Positions 27,418 through 35,550 of a stretch of DNA of 58,021 nt are shown piece after piece. The first letter of the stretch is position 1. Each line of letters starts with the position of its first letter. The stretch comes from Fervidicola ferrireducens (GTDB lineage: Bacteria > Bacillota > Thermosediminibacteria > Thermosediminibacterales > Thermosediminibacteraceae). A program made the translations under genes and the position numbers. The stretch covers positions 1 through 58,021 of the forward strand of contig NZ_LOED01000014.1 of the NCBI RefSeq assembly GCF_001562425.1. Direction: 5' to 3'. Below the pieces are notes generated by a model. It saw only the letters and a program-made list of their open reading frames with translations. It was not told the origin of the DNA and made no database searches.

Positions 27418-27663
27418 ATGGACAATGAGTTTGTTATACGTCTAATCTTGCAAATGGGTAAGATTATTGGAAAGTACATAAAAAAAGAGGGTAGCATAAG
27501 TAGGAAGGAAAACGAAATCTCTTTTGCATCTTTCCTTTTAAGCGGTGCATTTTTTTATTTGCTTTTAGAAAAGTTGGAATACGGTGAGGTACCAGATGAG
27601 AAAGAAATTAAGGATTTGGCAAATCTATGGTTAAATGGCATAAAAAATCAGAAAGCAAATTGA
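27418..27663 (+). CDS. Short protein resembling a TetR C-terminal domain (fragment)
   Basis: The 81-aa sequence has helices and an ending (FASFLLSGAFFYLL... LANLWLNGI) like the ligand-binding C-terminus of TetR-family regulators. It has no HTH. It nevertheless has a promoter, an operator-like palindrome and a GGGGG ribosome site, so it may be expressed. It converges with the full-length TetR gene, the two stops being 1 bp apart. Most likely it is the remnant of a deleted regulator; a dimerisation partner without DNA binding is possible. The similarity is by pattern only. Confidence 0.5.
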   Translation: MDNEFVIRLILQMGKIIGKYIKKEGSISRKENEISFASFLLSGAFFYLLLEKLEYGEVPDEKEIKDLANLWLNGIKNQKAN

Positions 27664-27664
27664 T

Positions 27665-28297
27665 CTATTTTTTCCTTATTCCATTAAAAAATATATCTAT
27701 AAACTGGTGAATTAACTTTTCCTCATCTATAATATTACCCTCCTCCGGACTCATCATCTTTACCCACAATAACGTGGCCATAACCATCCCTATAAAAGCT
27801 CTAACAGCAACCTTTGGATCTACCTGTCTAAATTCTCCTTTCTTTATTTTTTGGCTTATTAAATCTTCGAATAAACGTAATATTTTTTTATAAACTTTTT
27901 GCAATAATCCTATCCTCAAATCCTTATGGAACTGACTTTCGTAAAATATAAGTTTCATAAGTTCAAAATTGTCTTTAACAAAAGCGGCATATTTCCTTAA
28001 TAATAATTCAAGTACCTCCTGCAAATCCTTTCCTTCACTTTCTGCCTCTAACACCATCTGGTTCAGAGTATCTATAGTGGAAGTATTTAATAGGCTTAAA
28101 AGAATATCCTTTTTAGTTTTAAAATATTTAAATACCGTTCCCTCAGAAACTCCAGCCCTTTCGGCGATTTCCTTTGTTTTTGCCCCATTATATCCTTTTT
28201 CAGCAAAGACTTCGATTGCTGCCTCTAATATCTGCCTCTTCCTTTTTTCTGTTAGCTTCTCAGCCTCTCTAGATTCACGGATTGATTCCATTGCCAT
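27665..28297 (-). CDS. TetR/AcrR family regulator
   Basis: The 210-aa protein has an N-terminal HTH with AGVSEGTVFKYFKTKK (about residues 48-63). A helical effector domain ends in FIDIFFNGI. Two in-frame ATGs (28297 and 28291) follow GAGGT; either could be used. A promoter (TTGAAA, 17 bp, TATAAC) lies at 28341-28369. It is the nearest intact TetR to the shared GTGAGYRCTTAC operators at 27215 and 18761, and is therefore the leading candidate to bind them. This is inference. Confidence 0.88.
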   Translation of the reverse strand: MAMESIRESREAEKLTEKRKRQILEAAIEVFAEKGYNGAKTKEIAERAGVSEGTVFKYFKTKKDILLSLLNTSTIDTLNQMVLEAESEGKDLQEVLELLLRKYAAFVKDNFELMKLIFYESQFHKDLRIGLLQKVYKKILRLFEDLISQKIKKGEFRQVDPKVAVRAFIGMVMATLLWVKMMSPEEGNIIDEEKLIHQFIDIFFNGIRKK

Positions 28298-28340
28298 TAA
28301 TACCTCGCTTGAACAAATATTTTAGAAATTTTTAGAACTC

Positions 28341-28369
28341 GTTATATCCCCAACGACACACCATTTCAA
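28341..28369 (-). promoter_or_regulatory. Sigma-A promoter of the TetR gene
   Basis: On the minus strand TTGAAA (28364-28369), a 17-bp spacer and TATAAC (28341-28346) predict a start about 40 nt before the gene. The rest of the gap to 28601 is AT-rich and holds no gene that I can support. Confidence 0.5.
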
Positions 28370-28601
28370 AACCCATAGGATAGCCAAAAGGAATGTAGTA
28401 TTATTAATTAAAAGAAAATGAATGGAAATCACTTTTCACTAATATGTTGTTTTCTCGTTTAAGAGAAAGAATAATCATATAATAAAAAAACAATTACTCA
28501 TTCTATATGATATCTTTCAAAAGAACTCTTGTCAACTTAGATGGGCAATATGGTAGCCCTGGTAGTAGGGCTTCAGAATAAATAAAACCACGCACGAAAC
28601 T

Positions 28602-29052
28602 TTACAAATTATCGACACTATTAGTTTTTTCCCCTTCGCGAAACCAGTGTTTCGTCCTGTTGGCTATGGCCACAAGGCTTAGCATTATCGGTACTTCTTC
28701 CAAAACACCCACCACTGTCGCGACGGCAGCCCCCGACTCCAATCCGAAAAGGGATACAGCCACAGCTACCGCCAGTTCGAAAAAGTTGCTCGCGCCTATC
28801 ATCGCTGCCGGCGCTGCCACGGATCTATCCACCTTCCAAAGCTTTACCCATCATCGGGTATATCATGAACCAAATAAGAATCCACCGGAATCGATACTTG
28901 GGCATAGGTAAATCTGGACAAAAATTCCGGAAATGCTGGGAATTTCTGACCGATAAATATGCCCGCAATAATGCATAGGATTACCCATATCGTCAGATAC
29001 TTTTCAAAAAATCTAAGTCCCGCTCTTTTCTTTCCACCTTATGTTCTGCCAC
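28602..29052 (-). pseudogene. Decayed ACR3-type arsenite efflux permease
   Basis: Fragments of an Acr3 permease are readable in three frames. From the GTG at 29052 (good GGGGG site) comes VAEHKVERKE. A -1-type shift leads into AGLRFFEKYLTIWVILCIIAG and on to VSIPV. Another shift gives [18 protein letters not shown]. Finally the C-terminal [21 protein letters not shown] continues to ANRTKHWF. Normal Acr3 proteins have about 350 residues; the middle 200 or so, including the transport Cys region, are missing. The gene is divergent from arsR, the expected arrangement for an ars locus. It cannot encode a working permease. Confidence 0.8.
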
Positions 29053-29265
29053 AAAATCACCCCCATAAAATCGTGATATATCATAGTTCATTCCTTATCA
29101 CGTGAAACCGTAGGTCTTTTACAACTGACTATCGGATGCTTTTCAAGATATTCGAGTCTTTTAATTTCTTCCTCTAAATCCCCGCTGTCAAGAACCCCCG
29201 CTGAAATCTTTTTTAAATTACTTTTTTCAGTTACGTCAATATTTTTTACAAATTTTTGAATGCAC

Positions 29266-29294
29266 TTGACATATCTTTTCCTATATGCTAATAT
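29266..29294 (+). promoter_or_regulatory. Consensus sigma-A promoter of arsR
   Basis: TTGACA (29266-29271), exactly 17 bp, then TAATAT (29289-29294). The AT-rich, partly symmetrical sequence over and after the -10 (AATATTGGAATATAG) is the usual position for an ArsR operator. Confidence 0.7.
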
Positions 29295-29341
29295 TGGAAT
29301 ATAGTTAATCAGGAATAAAGCTCGAGAAAGGGGTAAACATA

Positions 29342-29686
29342 ATGTCCAATGATATATACGATATGTACGCTTCAATATTCAAAGCTTTGGCCCATCCGAC
29401 AAGGCTAAAGATAATAGAACTTCTTGCAACCCACGGCGAAATGTGCGTATGCAATATCGGCGAAAAACTGAACATAGACCAGCCCTCGGTTTCCAAACAC
29501 CTTAGCGTTCTGAAAAACGTAGGAATTATAGAAAGCAAAAAGCAGGGGCTCACGGTAAATTACAAAATCAGGATGCCCTGTGTTGTTGATTTTCTAAGAT
29601 GCGCCAATGAGGTCATTAAGGCAGACCTCAATGATAAATTTGCTTTATCGCGCAAGATGATTGCTGAAATAAAGGAGGAAAAATAA
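29342..29686 (+). CDS. arsR: ArsR/SmtB family metalloregulator
   Basis: The 114-aa protein has the winged-helix ArsR fold with the metal-binding CVC pair (Cys35 and Cys37) in the alpha-3 position and SVSKHLSVLKNVGI as recognition helix. The CVC motif is the classic As(III)/Sb(III) inducer site. It starts an operon with the downstream permease (1 bp gap) and lies divergent from the broken acr3. It should repress this operon until a thiophilic metalloid binds. The gene symbol reflects family; the effector is inferred. Confidence 0.9.
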   Translation: MSNDIYDMYASIFKALAHPTRLKIIELLATHGEMCVCNIGEKLNIDQPSVSKHLSVLKNVGIIESKKQGLTVNYKIRMPCVVDFLRCANEVIKADLNDKFALSRKMIAEIKEEK

Positions 29687-29687
29687 A

Positions 29688-30860
29688 ATGAAGGAATGGC
29701 AGAAGTTTCTCCTCATAGTTGGAGTTTTCCTGTTCGCCTACTTCATGCCCCTTTCAAATCCCAGGTTCACCGGTGCCGTTCTCGAATCGCTTTATATGCT
29801 TCAGGACTACGCAAGGCTTCACGTCCTGACATGCCTTGTCCCGGCATTCTTCATAGCGGGTGCCATAGCTAACTTCGTCTCTCATGCTGCGGTCATAAGG
29901 TATTTCGGCAGTGAGGCCAAAAAGTGGCTGTCCTACGCGGTAGCTTCGGTATCGGGCACAATTTTGGCGGTGTGTTCCTGCACGGTGCTTCCCCTTTTTG
30001 CAGGAATTTATAAGAGGGGTGCGGGAATAGGACCCGCCGTGGCCTTCCTCTACTCTGGGCCCGCTATAAACGTGCTTGCAATAATCATGACCGCCCGCGT
30101 TCTCGGATGGAAATTGGGAGTTGCCAGGGCAATAGGTGCTGTAGTTTTTGCCGTGGTCATCGGACTTATAATGGAGCTATTGTTCGGCAAGGAAGATAAG
30201 GAAAGGACTAAAAAGATCAGTATGAACCTTCCTTCCGATGAGGAAAAAGGGAGAACATTATATCAGGAAGCAATTTTCTTTCTCAATCTCGTCTTAATCT
30301 TGATTTTTGCCGCGTGGGGAAAACCCGCCCAGCCGGTGGGCTTTTTCAGCACCGTTTATACCGTAAAATGGTACATCACCGCATTCCTGCTGGTAACTCT
30401 AGGGATCATCCTATACAGCTGGTTTAAAAAGGAAGAGCTCGTCTCTTGGATGGGATCAACCTGGAGCTTTGCAAAACAAATAGCACCGCTGCTTTTCGGC
30501 GGAGTGCTTGTTGCCGGTTTTCTCATGGGACGTCCGGATGTAGATGCGGGAATAATACCCGCCAGGTACATCTCGTCGGTTGTAGGTGGCAATTCACTTT
30601 TGGCCAACTTCATAGCATCGGTCGTAGGAGCGTTCATGTACTTTGCCACGCTCACCGAAGTTCCTATACTTCAAGGTCTTCTTGGCTCTGGCATGGGGCA
30701 AGGCCCAGCTCTCGCCCTGCTGCTTGCCGGCCCCGCTTTGAGCCTTCCCAGTATGCTGGTCATTAACAGCGTGCTCGGTCCAAAAAAGACTATAACCTAT
30801 GTATCTTTGGTAATTATAATGGCCACATTGACGGGCTATGCATTTGGCGCATTGGCATAA
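29688..30860 (+). CDS. Permease, COG0701/DUF318 (ArsP-like)
   Basis: The 390-aa protein has about ten membrane segments in two homologous halves. Each half carries conserved Gly/Pro-rich motifs (FLYSGPAINVLAI in the first, ALLLAGPALSLPSMLV in the second) and a Cys pair (VCSCT at about 95-99). Members of this family include ArsP, an organoarsenical exporter; others have unknown cargo. Its place between arsR and a CPxC protein supports metalloid or thiol-linked export. It may now carry the resistance function, since the adjacent acr3 is broken. Confidence 0.87.
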   Translation: MKEWQKFLLIVGVFLFAYFMPLSNPRFTGAVLESLYMLQDYARLHVLTCLVPAFFIAGAIANFVSHAAVIRYFGSEAKKWLSYAVASVSGTILAVCSCTVLPLFAGIYKRGAGIGPAVAFLYSGPAINVLAIIMTARVLGWKLGVARAIGAVVFAVVIGLIMELLFGKEDKERTKKISMNLPSDEEKGRTLYQEAIFFLNLVLILIFAAWGKPAQPVGFFSTVYTVKWYITAFLLVTLGIILYSWFKKEELVSWMGSTWSFAKQIAPLLFGGVLVAGFLMGRPDVDAGIIPARYISSVVGGNSLLANFIASVVGAFMYFATLTEVPILQGLLGSGMGQGPALALLLAGPALSLPSMLVINSVLGPKKTITYVSLVIIMATLTGYAFGALA

Positions 30861-30950
30861 AACTCTCGAGCGTCAATAACCGGCAAATGATAGAATAATT
30901 ACGCCGGTTTAAAGAAGATAAAAAATCAAAAATTCAAGGAGGTAAAAATC

Positions 30951-31190
30951 ATGAAAATTAAAATTTTAGGCACAGGCTGTCCCAAATGCAAGGCTCTTGA
31001 ACAGAATACGAGAGAAGCTCTTCAGGAACTAGGTATTACCGCAGACATCGAAAAGGTCCAGGATATAAACAAAATTATGGAATACGACATTATGTTCACC
31101 CCAGGATTAGTCGTTAATGGCGAAATAAAGGTGGCGGGCAAAGTACCGTCAAAAGAGGAGATTAAAGAAATCTTGCGGCAGTGTGTTTAA
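30951..31190 (+). CDS. Thioredoxin-like small redox protein (CPKC)
   Basis: The 79-aa protein has a thioredoxin/glutaredoxin fold with the active-site pair Cys10-Pro-Lys-Cys13 and the cis-Pro region TPGLVVNGE. It matches the redox-active disulfide protein 2 family (about 77 aa), often next to COG0701 permeases. An AAGGAGG site precedes the ATG. It is probably the third gene of the arsR operon and may supply reducing equivalents or a thiol ligand to the permease. Confidence 0.88.
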   Translation: MKIKILGTGCPKCKALEQNTREALQELGITADIEKVQDINKIMEYDIMFTPGLVVNGEIKVAGKVPSKEEIKEILRQCV

Positions 31191-31196
31191 AAATCG

Positions 31197-31231
31197 AAAG
31201 AGGCGGATATTGATAATCCGCCTCTTTTTTT
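31197..31231 (+). terminator. Terminator of the arsR-permease-thioredoxin operon
   Basis: The perfect 12-bp stem AAAGAGGCGGAT/ATCCGCCTCTTT with a 7-nt loop is followed by a T-run. It is a clear intrinsic terminator just after the thioredoxin-like stop codon. Confidence 0.9.
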
Positions 31232-31267
31232 GTCCTGTAAAGGGACGTCTATTTGTAGTGATAAAAC

Positions 31268-31663
31268 TCAGCCCAGCTTGCTGTACGCCTTTACCCCCTC
31301 GGCTGCAGCTCTGACTTCGGCCAGGCTCTTCCCGAAACTGGCCTCTATGGCTGCCGCCACCGTGCCTTCCACGAAGGGTGCATCGGCTATAACAGTTGCT
31401 GACTTGAGCGGTTCTCCCAGGTTTTCAATGGCAAATTCGGCACTCAATACTGCACTTCCAAGGTCTACCATTACCAGTACTCCATCGCCCTCGTGGACTT
31501 TCCTTATTTTTCTCTCTATCGCCGCGGCGTCGGTACCCAGCCTGCCGTCGGCCGTACCTGCGGCAATTTCAATGGGCACTTTATCGCCCACCATCTGCTT
31601 GACGAGGTCCAGCGTCCCTTCGGCTATACGGGGGCTGTGGGATACGAGCACTATGCCCACCAT
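31268..31663 (-). CDS. dhaM: PTS-dependent dihydroxyacetone kinase phosphotransferase subunit DhaM
   Basis: The 131-aa EIIA-type domain accepts phosphate from HPr and passes it to DhaL-bound ADP. It starts MVGIVLVSHSPRIAEG, with the phosphorylatable His in VSHS. The DLGSAVLSAEFA motif is typical. The start at 31663 fits the family, while the longer frame to 31723 runs back into dhaL. It is the single-domain form, so HPr and EI must come from elsewhere. It is last in dhaKLM. A run of nine G residues lies between the dhaL stop and this start and overlaps its ribosome site. Confidence 0.93.
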   Translation of the reverse strand: MVGIVLVSHSPRIAEGTLDLVKQMVGDKVPIEIAAGTADGRLGTDAAAIERKIRKVHEGDGVLVMVDLGSAVLSAEFAIENLGEPLKSATVIADAPFVEGTVAAAIEASFGKSLAEVRAAAEGVKAYSKLG

Positions 31664-31679
31664 AAAACCGCCCCCCCCC

Positions 31680-32318
31680 TTAGGATTTCTTGCCATCCAG
31701 TAGCTGGGCGGCCATGGTCTCAAGCATTATATAACACGAGGTAGCACCAGGGTCCTGGTGGCCTAGACTTCTCTCCCCCAAATAACTGGCCCTTCCTTTT
31801 TTGGCTATAATATCTTTAGTGTATTCCATACCTTTTTTTGCTTCTTCTACCGCTTCCCGCAATGCAACTTCAACGCCTTCTTCTCTGTGCCTTTTCAGAG
31901 CTTCTACCGCAGGTTCCAGAGCATCCACTATGGTCTTTTCACCTTTCTCTGCTTTACCCCGGTATTTTATTCCTTCCAGAGCTGCTTCCATCAGAGTAAT
32001 TAGGTCGTTGAAATCCAGATGACTTTTACCTGTTACTGCCTGCCCTGCCTTCATAAAAGCCGTACCGTAAAGTGGACCTGAAGCTCCGCCCACAGTTGAG
32101 ATCAGCGTCATACCTACGGTCTTCAGTATCGTGCCGCAGTCCTTTCCCTCCATACCCGATATCTTTTCTACCACTGCTCTGAACCCCTTGCTCATATTTA
32201 TCCCGTGATCGGCATCTCCTATTGCTGAGTCTAGTTGAGTAAGGTATTCCTTGTTCTCTGTTATCTTCTCTGAAATAGCCTTGATTATCTCAACGAGTTT
32301 TGCTGAATCCACCGCCAT
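31680..32318 (-). CDS. dhaL: Dihydroxyacetone kinase ADP-binding subunit DhaL
   Basis: The 212-aa all-helical subunit holds ADP/ATP. The nucleotide/Mg site motif SAIGDADHGINMSKG lies near residue 30, and the SGPLYGTAFMKAG and GHQDPGATS motifs follow. It forms the kinase with DhaK. It lies 21 bp after dhaK and 16 bp before dhaM. All key Asp residues in GDADHG are present. Confidence 0.95.
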   Translation of the reverse strand: MAVDSAKLVEIIKAISEKITENKEYLTQLDSAIGDADHGINMSKGFRAVVEKISGMEGKDCGTILKTVGMTLISTVGGASGPLYGTAFMKAGQAVTGKSHLDFNDLITLMEAALEGIKYRGKAEKGEKTIVDALEPAVEALKRHREEGVEVALREAVEEAKKGMEYTKDIIAKKGRASYLGERSLGHQDPGATSCYIMLETMAAQLLDGKKS

Positions 32319-32339
32319 TTTACATCTCCTCTCAATTAC

Positions 32340-33338
32340 TCATAATTGTTTGAACGCAGGAGTGTCAGCAGGCGCATCCAGCAAAGATTTGAGTTCATCG
32401 TCTAACTTCAAGAGCGTAATTGATGCCCCTGCCATCTCCAGGGAAGTCATAAATTCTCCCACATAGGTGCGATATACTTTTATTCCCTTCTCGTCGAGAA
32501 TCTGGCTAACTCTCCTGTTCAATATGAAAAGTTCCATAAGTGGGGTGCCTCCTAGGCCATTTACCATAACTGCAACCTCAGCTCCCGACTCGAAAGGCAA
32601 ATCGGCAAGGATTTTCGACATGAGGTGATCCACGATCTCGTCAGCCTTCATTATATTTGTCCTCATGGTACCAGGCTCTCCGTGAATGCCCATACCTATC
32701 TCCATTTCGTCGTCGCCGATGGTAAAAGTAGGCTTCCCTGCAGCTGGCACTATGCATGGAGTCAAAGCCATCCCCATGCTGCGCACGTTTTTGATAACCT
32801 TTTCTGCCACAGCCTTAACTTCTTCCAGTGTCCCTCCGGCCTGAGCTTTAGCCCCGGCTATTTTGTGCACGAAGACTGTACCTGCTATACCTCTTCTTCC
32901 CACTGTATATGTGCTGTTTTCCACAGCTACATCGTCATTTACTATGACGCTCGCAACTTCTATACCTTCATCCCTAGCCATATCTCCTGCCATCTCAAAA
33001 TTCATTACATCACCAGTATAATTTTTTATTATTAGGAGTACTCCAGCTCCTCCATCGACAGCTTTAATCGCCTCGAATATCTGGTCGGGAGTAGGAGAAG
33101 TAAATACGGCACCTGCTACGCCCGCATCCAACATTCCTTTGCCTACATACCCAGCATGTGAAGGCTCGTGGCCGCTACCTCCGCCGGAAACCAGCGCCAC
33201 CTTTCCTTTTACTGGAGCATCGGCCCGCACTATCACGTTGTAGCCTTCAAGTTTTCTAACATACTGTGGGAATGCCCTGACCATACCCTCCAGCATTTCC
33301 TCAACGACGACTTCGGGATTGTTTATTAATTTTTTCAT
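32340..33338 (-). CDS. dhaK: Dihydroxyacetone kinase substrate-binding subunit DhaK
   Basis: The 332-aa subunit binds dihydroxyacetone covalently through a His, here in GIHGEPG at about residue 219. Other signatures are [16 protein letters not shown] and [12 protein letters not shown]. The start MKKLINNPE at 33338 has GGAGGTGG at good spacing; the longer frame to 33383 covers promoter sequence. It is the first gene of dhaKLM behind a consensus sigma-54 promoter, next to a sigma-54 activator. Confidence 0.96.
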   Translation of the reverse strand: MKKLINNPEVVVEEMLEGMVRAFPQYVRKLEGYNVIVRADAPVKGKVALVSGGGSGHEPSHAGYVGKGMLDAGVAGAVFTSPTPDQIFEAIKAVDGGAGVLLIIKNYTGDVMNFEMAGDMARDEGIEVASVIVNDDVAVENSTYTVGRRGIAGTVFVHKIAGAKAQAGGTLEEVKAVAEKVIKNVRSMGMALTPCIVPAAGKPTFTIGDDEMEIGMGIHGEPGTMRTNIMKADEIVDHLMSKILADLPFESGAEVAVMVNGLGGTPLMELFILNRRVSQILDEKGIKVYRTYVGEFMTSLEMAGASITLLKLDDELKSLLDAPADTPAFKQL

Positions 33339-33378
33339 CCGGTCCACCTCCATAAGTATTTTTTTAAAGTTTTTTATT

Positions 33379-33394
33379 TGCAAAACTCATGCCA
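33379..33394 (-). promoter_or_regulatory. Sigma-54 (-24/-12) promoter of dhaKLM
   Basis: The minus strand reads TGGCATGAGTTTTGCA, matching the consensus TGGCAY-N5-TTGCA with exactly 10 nt between the invariant GG and GC. It lies about 40 bp before dhaK. An AAA+ sigma-54 activator is encoded directly upstream. Confidence 0.88.
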
Positions 33395-33402
33395 ATAAAT
33401 AA

Positions 33403-33437
33403 GGATAACCCCGCTGCCTGATTCCGCAGGGTTATCC
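33403..33437 (-). terminator. Terminator between the sigma-54 activator gene and dhaK
   Basis: The perfect arms GGATAACCC and GGGTTATCC flank an internal GC-rich loop. On the minus strand it lies after the activator stop and before the dhaK promoter, insulating the two units. Confidence 0.7.
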
Positions 33438-33476
33438 ATTCCGGCTTTTTTTCATTGTTGATCCTTTTTACCAAGC

Positions 33477-35162
33477 CTATACCAGCCCATACTTACGGGC
33501 TTTGGCGGCAACGGTCTTGTGGGTGATGCCCAGTACTTTAGCCGCAGCATTGAAGCTCTTGTACTTTTTTAAGGCCTTTCTGATAATCTCTTTTTCGTAT
33601 TCCTCGAAGGGTGCCATTTCACCGTCTCCACTCAAGTTTATGAGGTGGCCGGAATCACTGCTCTCCTGCCCGCTTATATAAGAAGGTAGGTCGTCCACGT
33701 CGATCTCTCCGTCATCGGTGAGGTTGATAGCCCTTTCAATGATATTTTCCAACTCCCTCACGTTTCCAGGCCAATCGTAACTCATCATGCACTTCATAGC
33801 TCTGGGCGTTATGGTTGTCACATTTTTACCCAGTGCCTTTGATAATTTTTCCCTAAAATGTTCCGCCAGAAGGGGTATGTCCTCTTTTCTCTCCCTGAGG
33901 CTGGGTAGGAAAATGGGGACCACATTGAGCCTGTAGTAGAGGTCTTCTCTGAATTCTCCCTTTCTTACCATTTCCTCGAGGTTCCTGTTGGTGGCTGCAA
34001 TGATTCTGACATCCACCTTTATGGTCTGATTTCCTCCAACCCTTTCGAACTCTTTTTCCTGGAGTACCCTCAGAAGTTTGGTCTGCATGTCCTTGCCCAT
34101 TTCACCGATCTCGTCTAGGAAAATCGTGCCTCCGTTGGCCAGTTCGAACTTGCCTATTTTTTGGTATAGCGCTCCAGTGAAAGCACCTTTCTCATGGCCG
34201 AAGAGCTCGCTCTCCAACAGCGTCTGGGGAATAGCTGGACAGTTCACCCGAATGAACGGACCGTCCTTCCTCTTGCTTGCACAATGGATGGCTCTGGCTA
34301 CCAGTTCTTTCCCCGTGCCGCTTTCGCCCCTTATGAGAACCGTAGAAGTCGTGGCGGCGGCTTTAGAGGCCACAGCCAGAGCATCCAATAGTTTCCCGCT
34401 CCTGCCCACTATCTCGTCGAAGGCCCTGTCAAGCTTTTTACTCCTTATGAGCTCCTCTTCCAGATACTCGGCCCGAGCTACGGCTTCATTGAAGTCCTTC
34501 ATTTCCCTTAAAAGCCTCTCCATGCGGGAAATGTCCTGAAAAATTATCACTCCCCCTATTATTTTCTTATCTATTGTTATCGGCACCAGGTCGGCTATTA
34601 CCGGCCGACCATTGAAGACCTTTTTCCTTTCGTACTCGCCTTTTCCGCCAGCCAGTATCTTCTCTATTCCGGTTCCCGGTAGCAGAAAATTGAGATTTTT
34701 CCCCACAGCCAGCGCCCTGGACATCCCGGTAATTTCTTCCGCGGCTCTGTTAAAGACTGTAACTGTGCAATCCGCGTCCACGACGATGAGGCCGTCGGTT
34801 ATGCTGTCCAGGATTACATCGGATGTTAGAGCGTTTTCTTCTAGTATGGAGTCTATTTTATCGTTCTCATCGAGGTCTTTGGGCGTTAAATCGCCTTCCA
34901 GCAATCTCGAAAACCTCTCCAGCGCCGTCCCCGCATCGGCGCCTGTAGCAAGCACCGTAATTTTATCTCCTGGTTTTATGTGCAGGGAATAAAGGGCCAT
35001 GAGAGCCGTTGCAGGCACTTCGTGGCCCCTCTGATTCCTCACAAAAATATTGGCGTCCAGCTCCTTTTGCATTTCGTGGGCCTTCTGGACCAGCATAGCG
35101 GCTGCTCTGATATGGAGACCTTTCTTGTTTTTAAAAAGGACCTCCTTTTTAAACACCCTCAT
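33477..35162 (-). CDS. HPr-PAS-AAA+-HTH sigma-54-dependent activator, probable regulator of dhaKLM
   Basis: The 561-aa protein has four parts. An N-terminal HPr-like domain (about 1-85) keeps the phosphorylatable His in GLHIRAAA (His17). A PAS domain spans about 115-220. A sigma-54 AAA+ domain (about 250-480) has Walker A GESGTGKE and the sigma-54-contacting GAFTGA loop. A Fis-type HTH lies at the C-terminus. The start at 35162 lies just after the DUF1667 stop; the longer frame to 35210 overlaps that gene. A perfect sigma-54 promoter downstream controls dhaKLM, whose DhaM is itself PTS-driven. The HPr domain may let PTS phosphorylation set activator activity. Confidence 0.92.
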   Translation of the reverse strand: MRVFKKEVLFKNKKGLHIRAAAMLVQKAHEMQKELDANIFVRNQRGHEVPATALMALYSLHIKPGDKITVLATGADAGTALERFSRLLEGDLTPKDLDENDKIDSILEENALTSDVILDSITDGLIVVDADCTVTVFNRAAEEITGMSRALAVGKNLNFLLPGTGIEKILAGGKGEYERKKVFNGRPVIADLVPITIDKKIIGGVIIFQDISRMERLLREMKDFNEAVARAEYLEEELIRSKKLDRAFDEIVGRSGKLLDALAVASKAAATTSTVLIRGESGTGKELVARAIHCASKRKDGPFIRVNCPAIPQTLLESELFGHEKGAFTGALYQKIGKFELANGGTIFLDEIGEMGKDMQTKLLRVLQEKEFERVGGNQTIKVDVRIIAATNRNLEEMVRKGEFREDLYYRLNVVPIFLPSLRERKEDIPLLAEHFREKLSKALGKNVTTITPRAMKCMMSYDWPGNVRELENIIERAINLTDDGEIDVDDLPSYISGQESSDSGHLINLSGDGEMAPFEEYEKEIIRKALKKYKSFNAAAKVLGITHKTVAAKARKYGLV

Positions 35163-35175
35163 CACCGCCGGTATC

Positions 35176-35550
35176 TTAGTTCCAACTCCGGGTAGCCACC
35201 ACATCGACACCGGTGCCGGCCACGTTGGAGTAAACCACTTGGCCGATTTCTACCGGTGTTTTAACCCTCACGCCGCTCAGTTCCTTTAGTGCTTCAAAGA
35301 TCAAAGCTTTGGGTATTGGGCGCGCTGTCTTCACGGGTAGCAGGTGACCGTCTTCTAGGCGTACTGTGGTTGTAAGCACCCTCATAGGCTGGGTCACTTC
35401 AGCCCTAGCGTAATCGGCGCCCCTCTTGCAAAGGTTGCCGCTGATCCCGGCTATCTCACCTCCTTCTATACTCACCTTGATCCTGCACCCGCTAGGGCAT
35501 ACTATACAGGTTACATTCTTTTCCTCACTCACCGCGCTCAACGCTGTCAC
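35176..35550 (-). CDS. DUF1667 protein of the anaerobic glycerol-3-phosphate oxidation cluster
   Basis: The 124-aa protein begins with two Cys-rich elements (TCIVCPSGCRI and GNLCKRG), giving four Cys near the N-terminus that could bind a metal or Fe-S cluster. A small C-terminal domain follows. This family (COG3862) regularly follows GlpA-type and FAD/NAD oxidoreductase genes in clostridia, as here. It may replace the GlpC iron-sulfur subunit. Start is uncertain: the GTG at 35550 overlaps the upstream gene by 26 bp and has AGGAGG only 3 nt away; a GTG at 35532 is an alternative. Confidence 0.85.
   Translation of the reverse strand: MTALSAVSEEKNVTCIVCPSGCRIKVSIEGGEIAGISGNLCKRGADYARAEVTQPMRVLTTTVRLEDGHLLPVKTARPIPKALIFEALKELSGVRVKTPVEIGQVVYSNVAGTGVDVVATRSWN

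Noticed and set aside
29088-29375. Minus-strand 95-codon frame across the arsR promoter and start
   Set aside because: It has no suitable start outside arsR and overlaps a consensus promoter. The last 40 residues look somewhat protein-like, so a remnant of another ars gene cannot be excluded.
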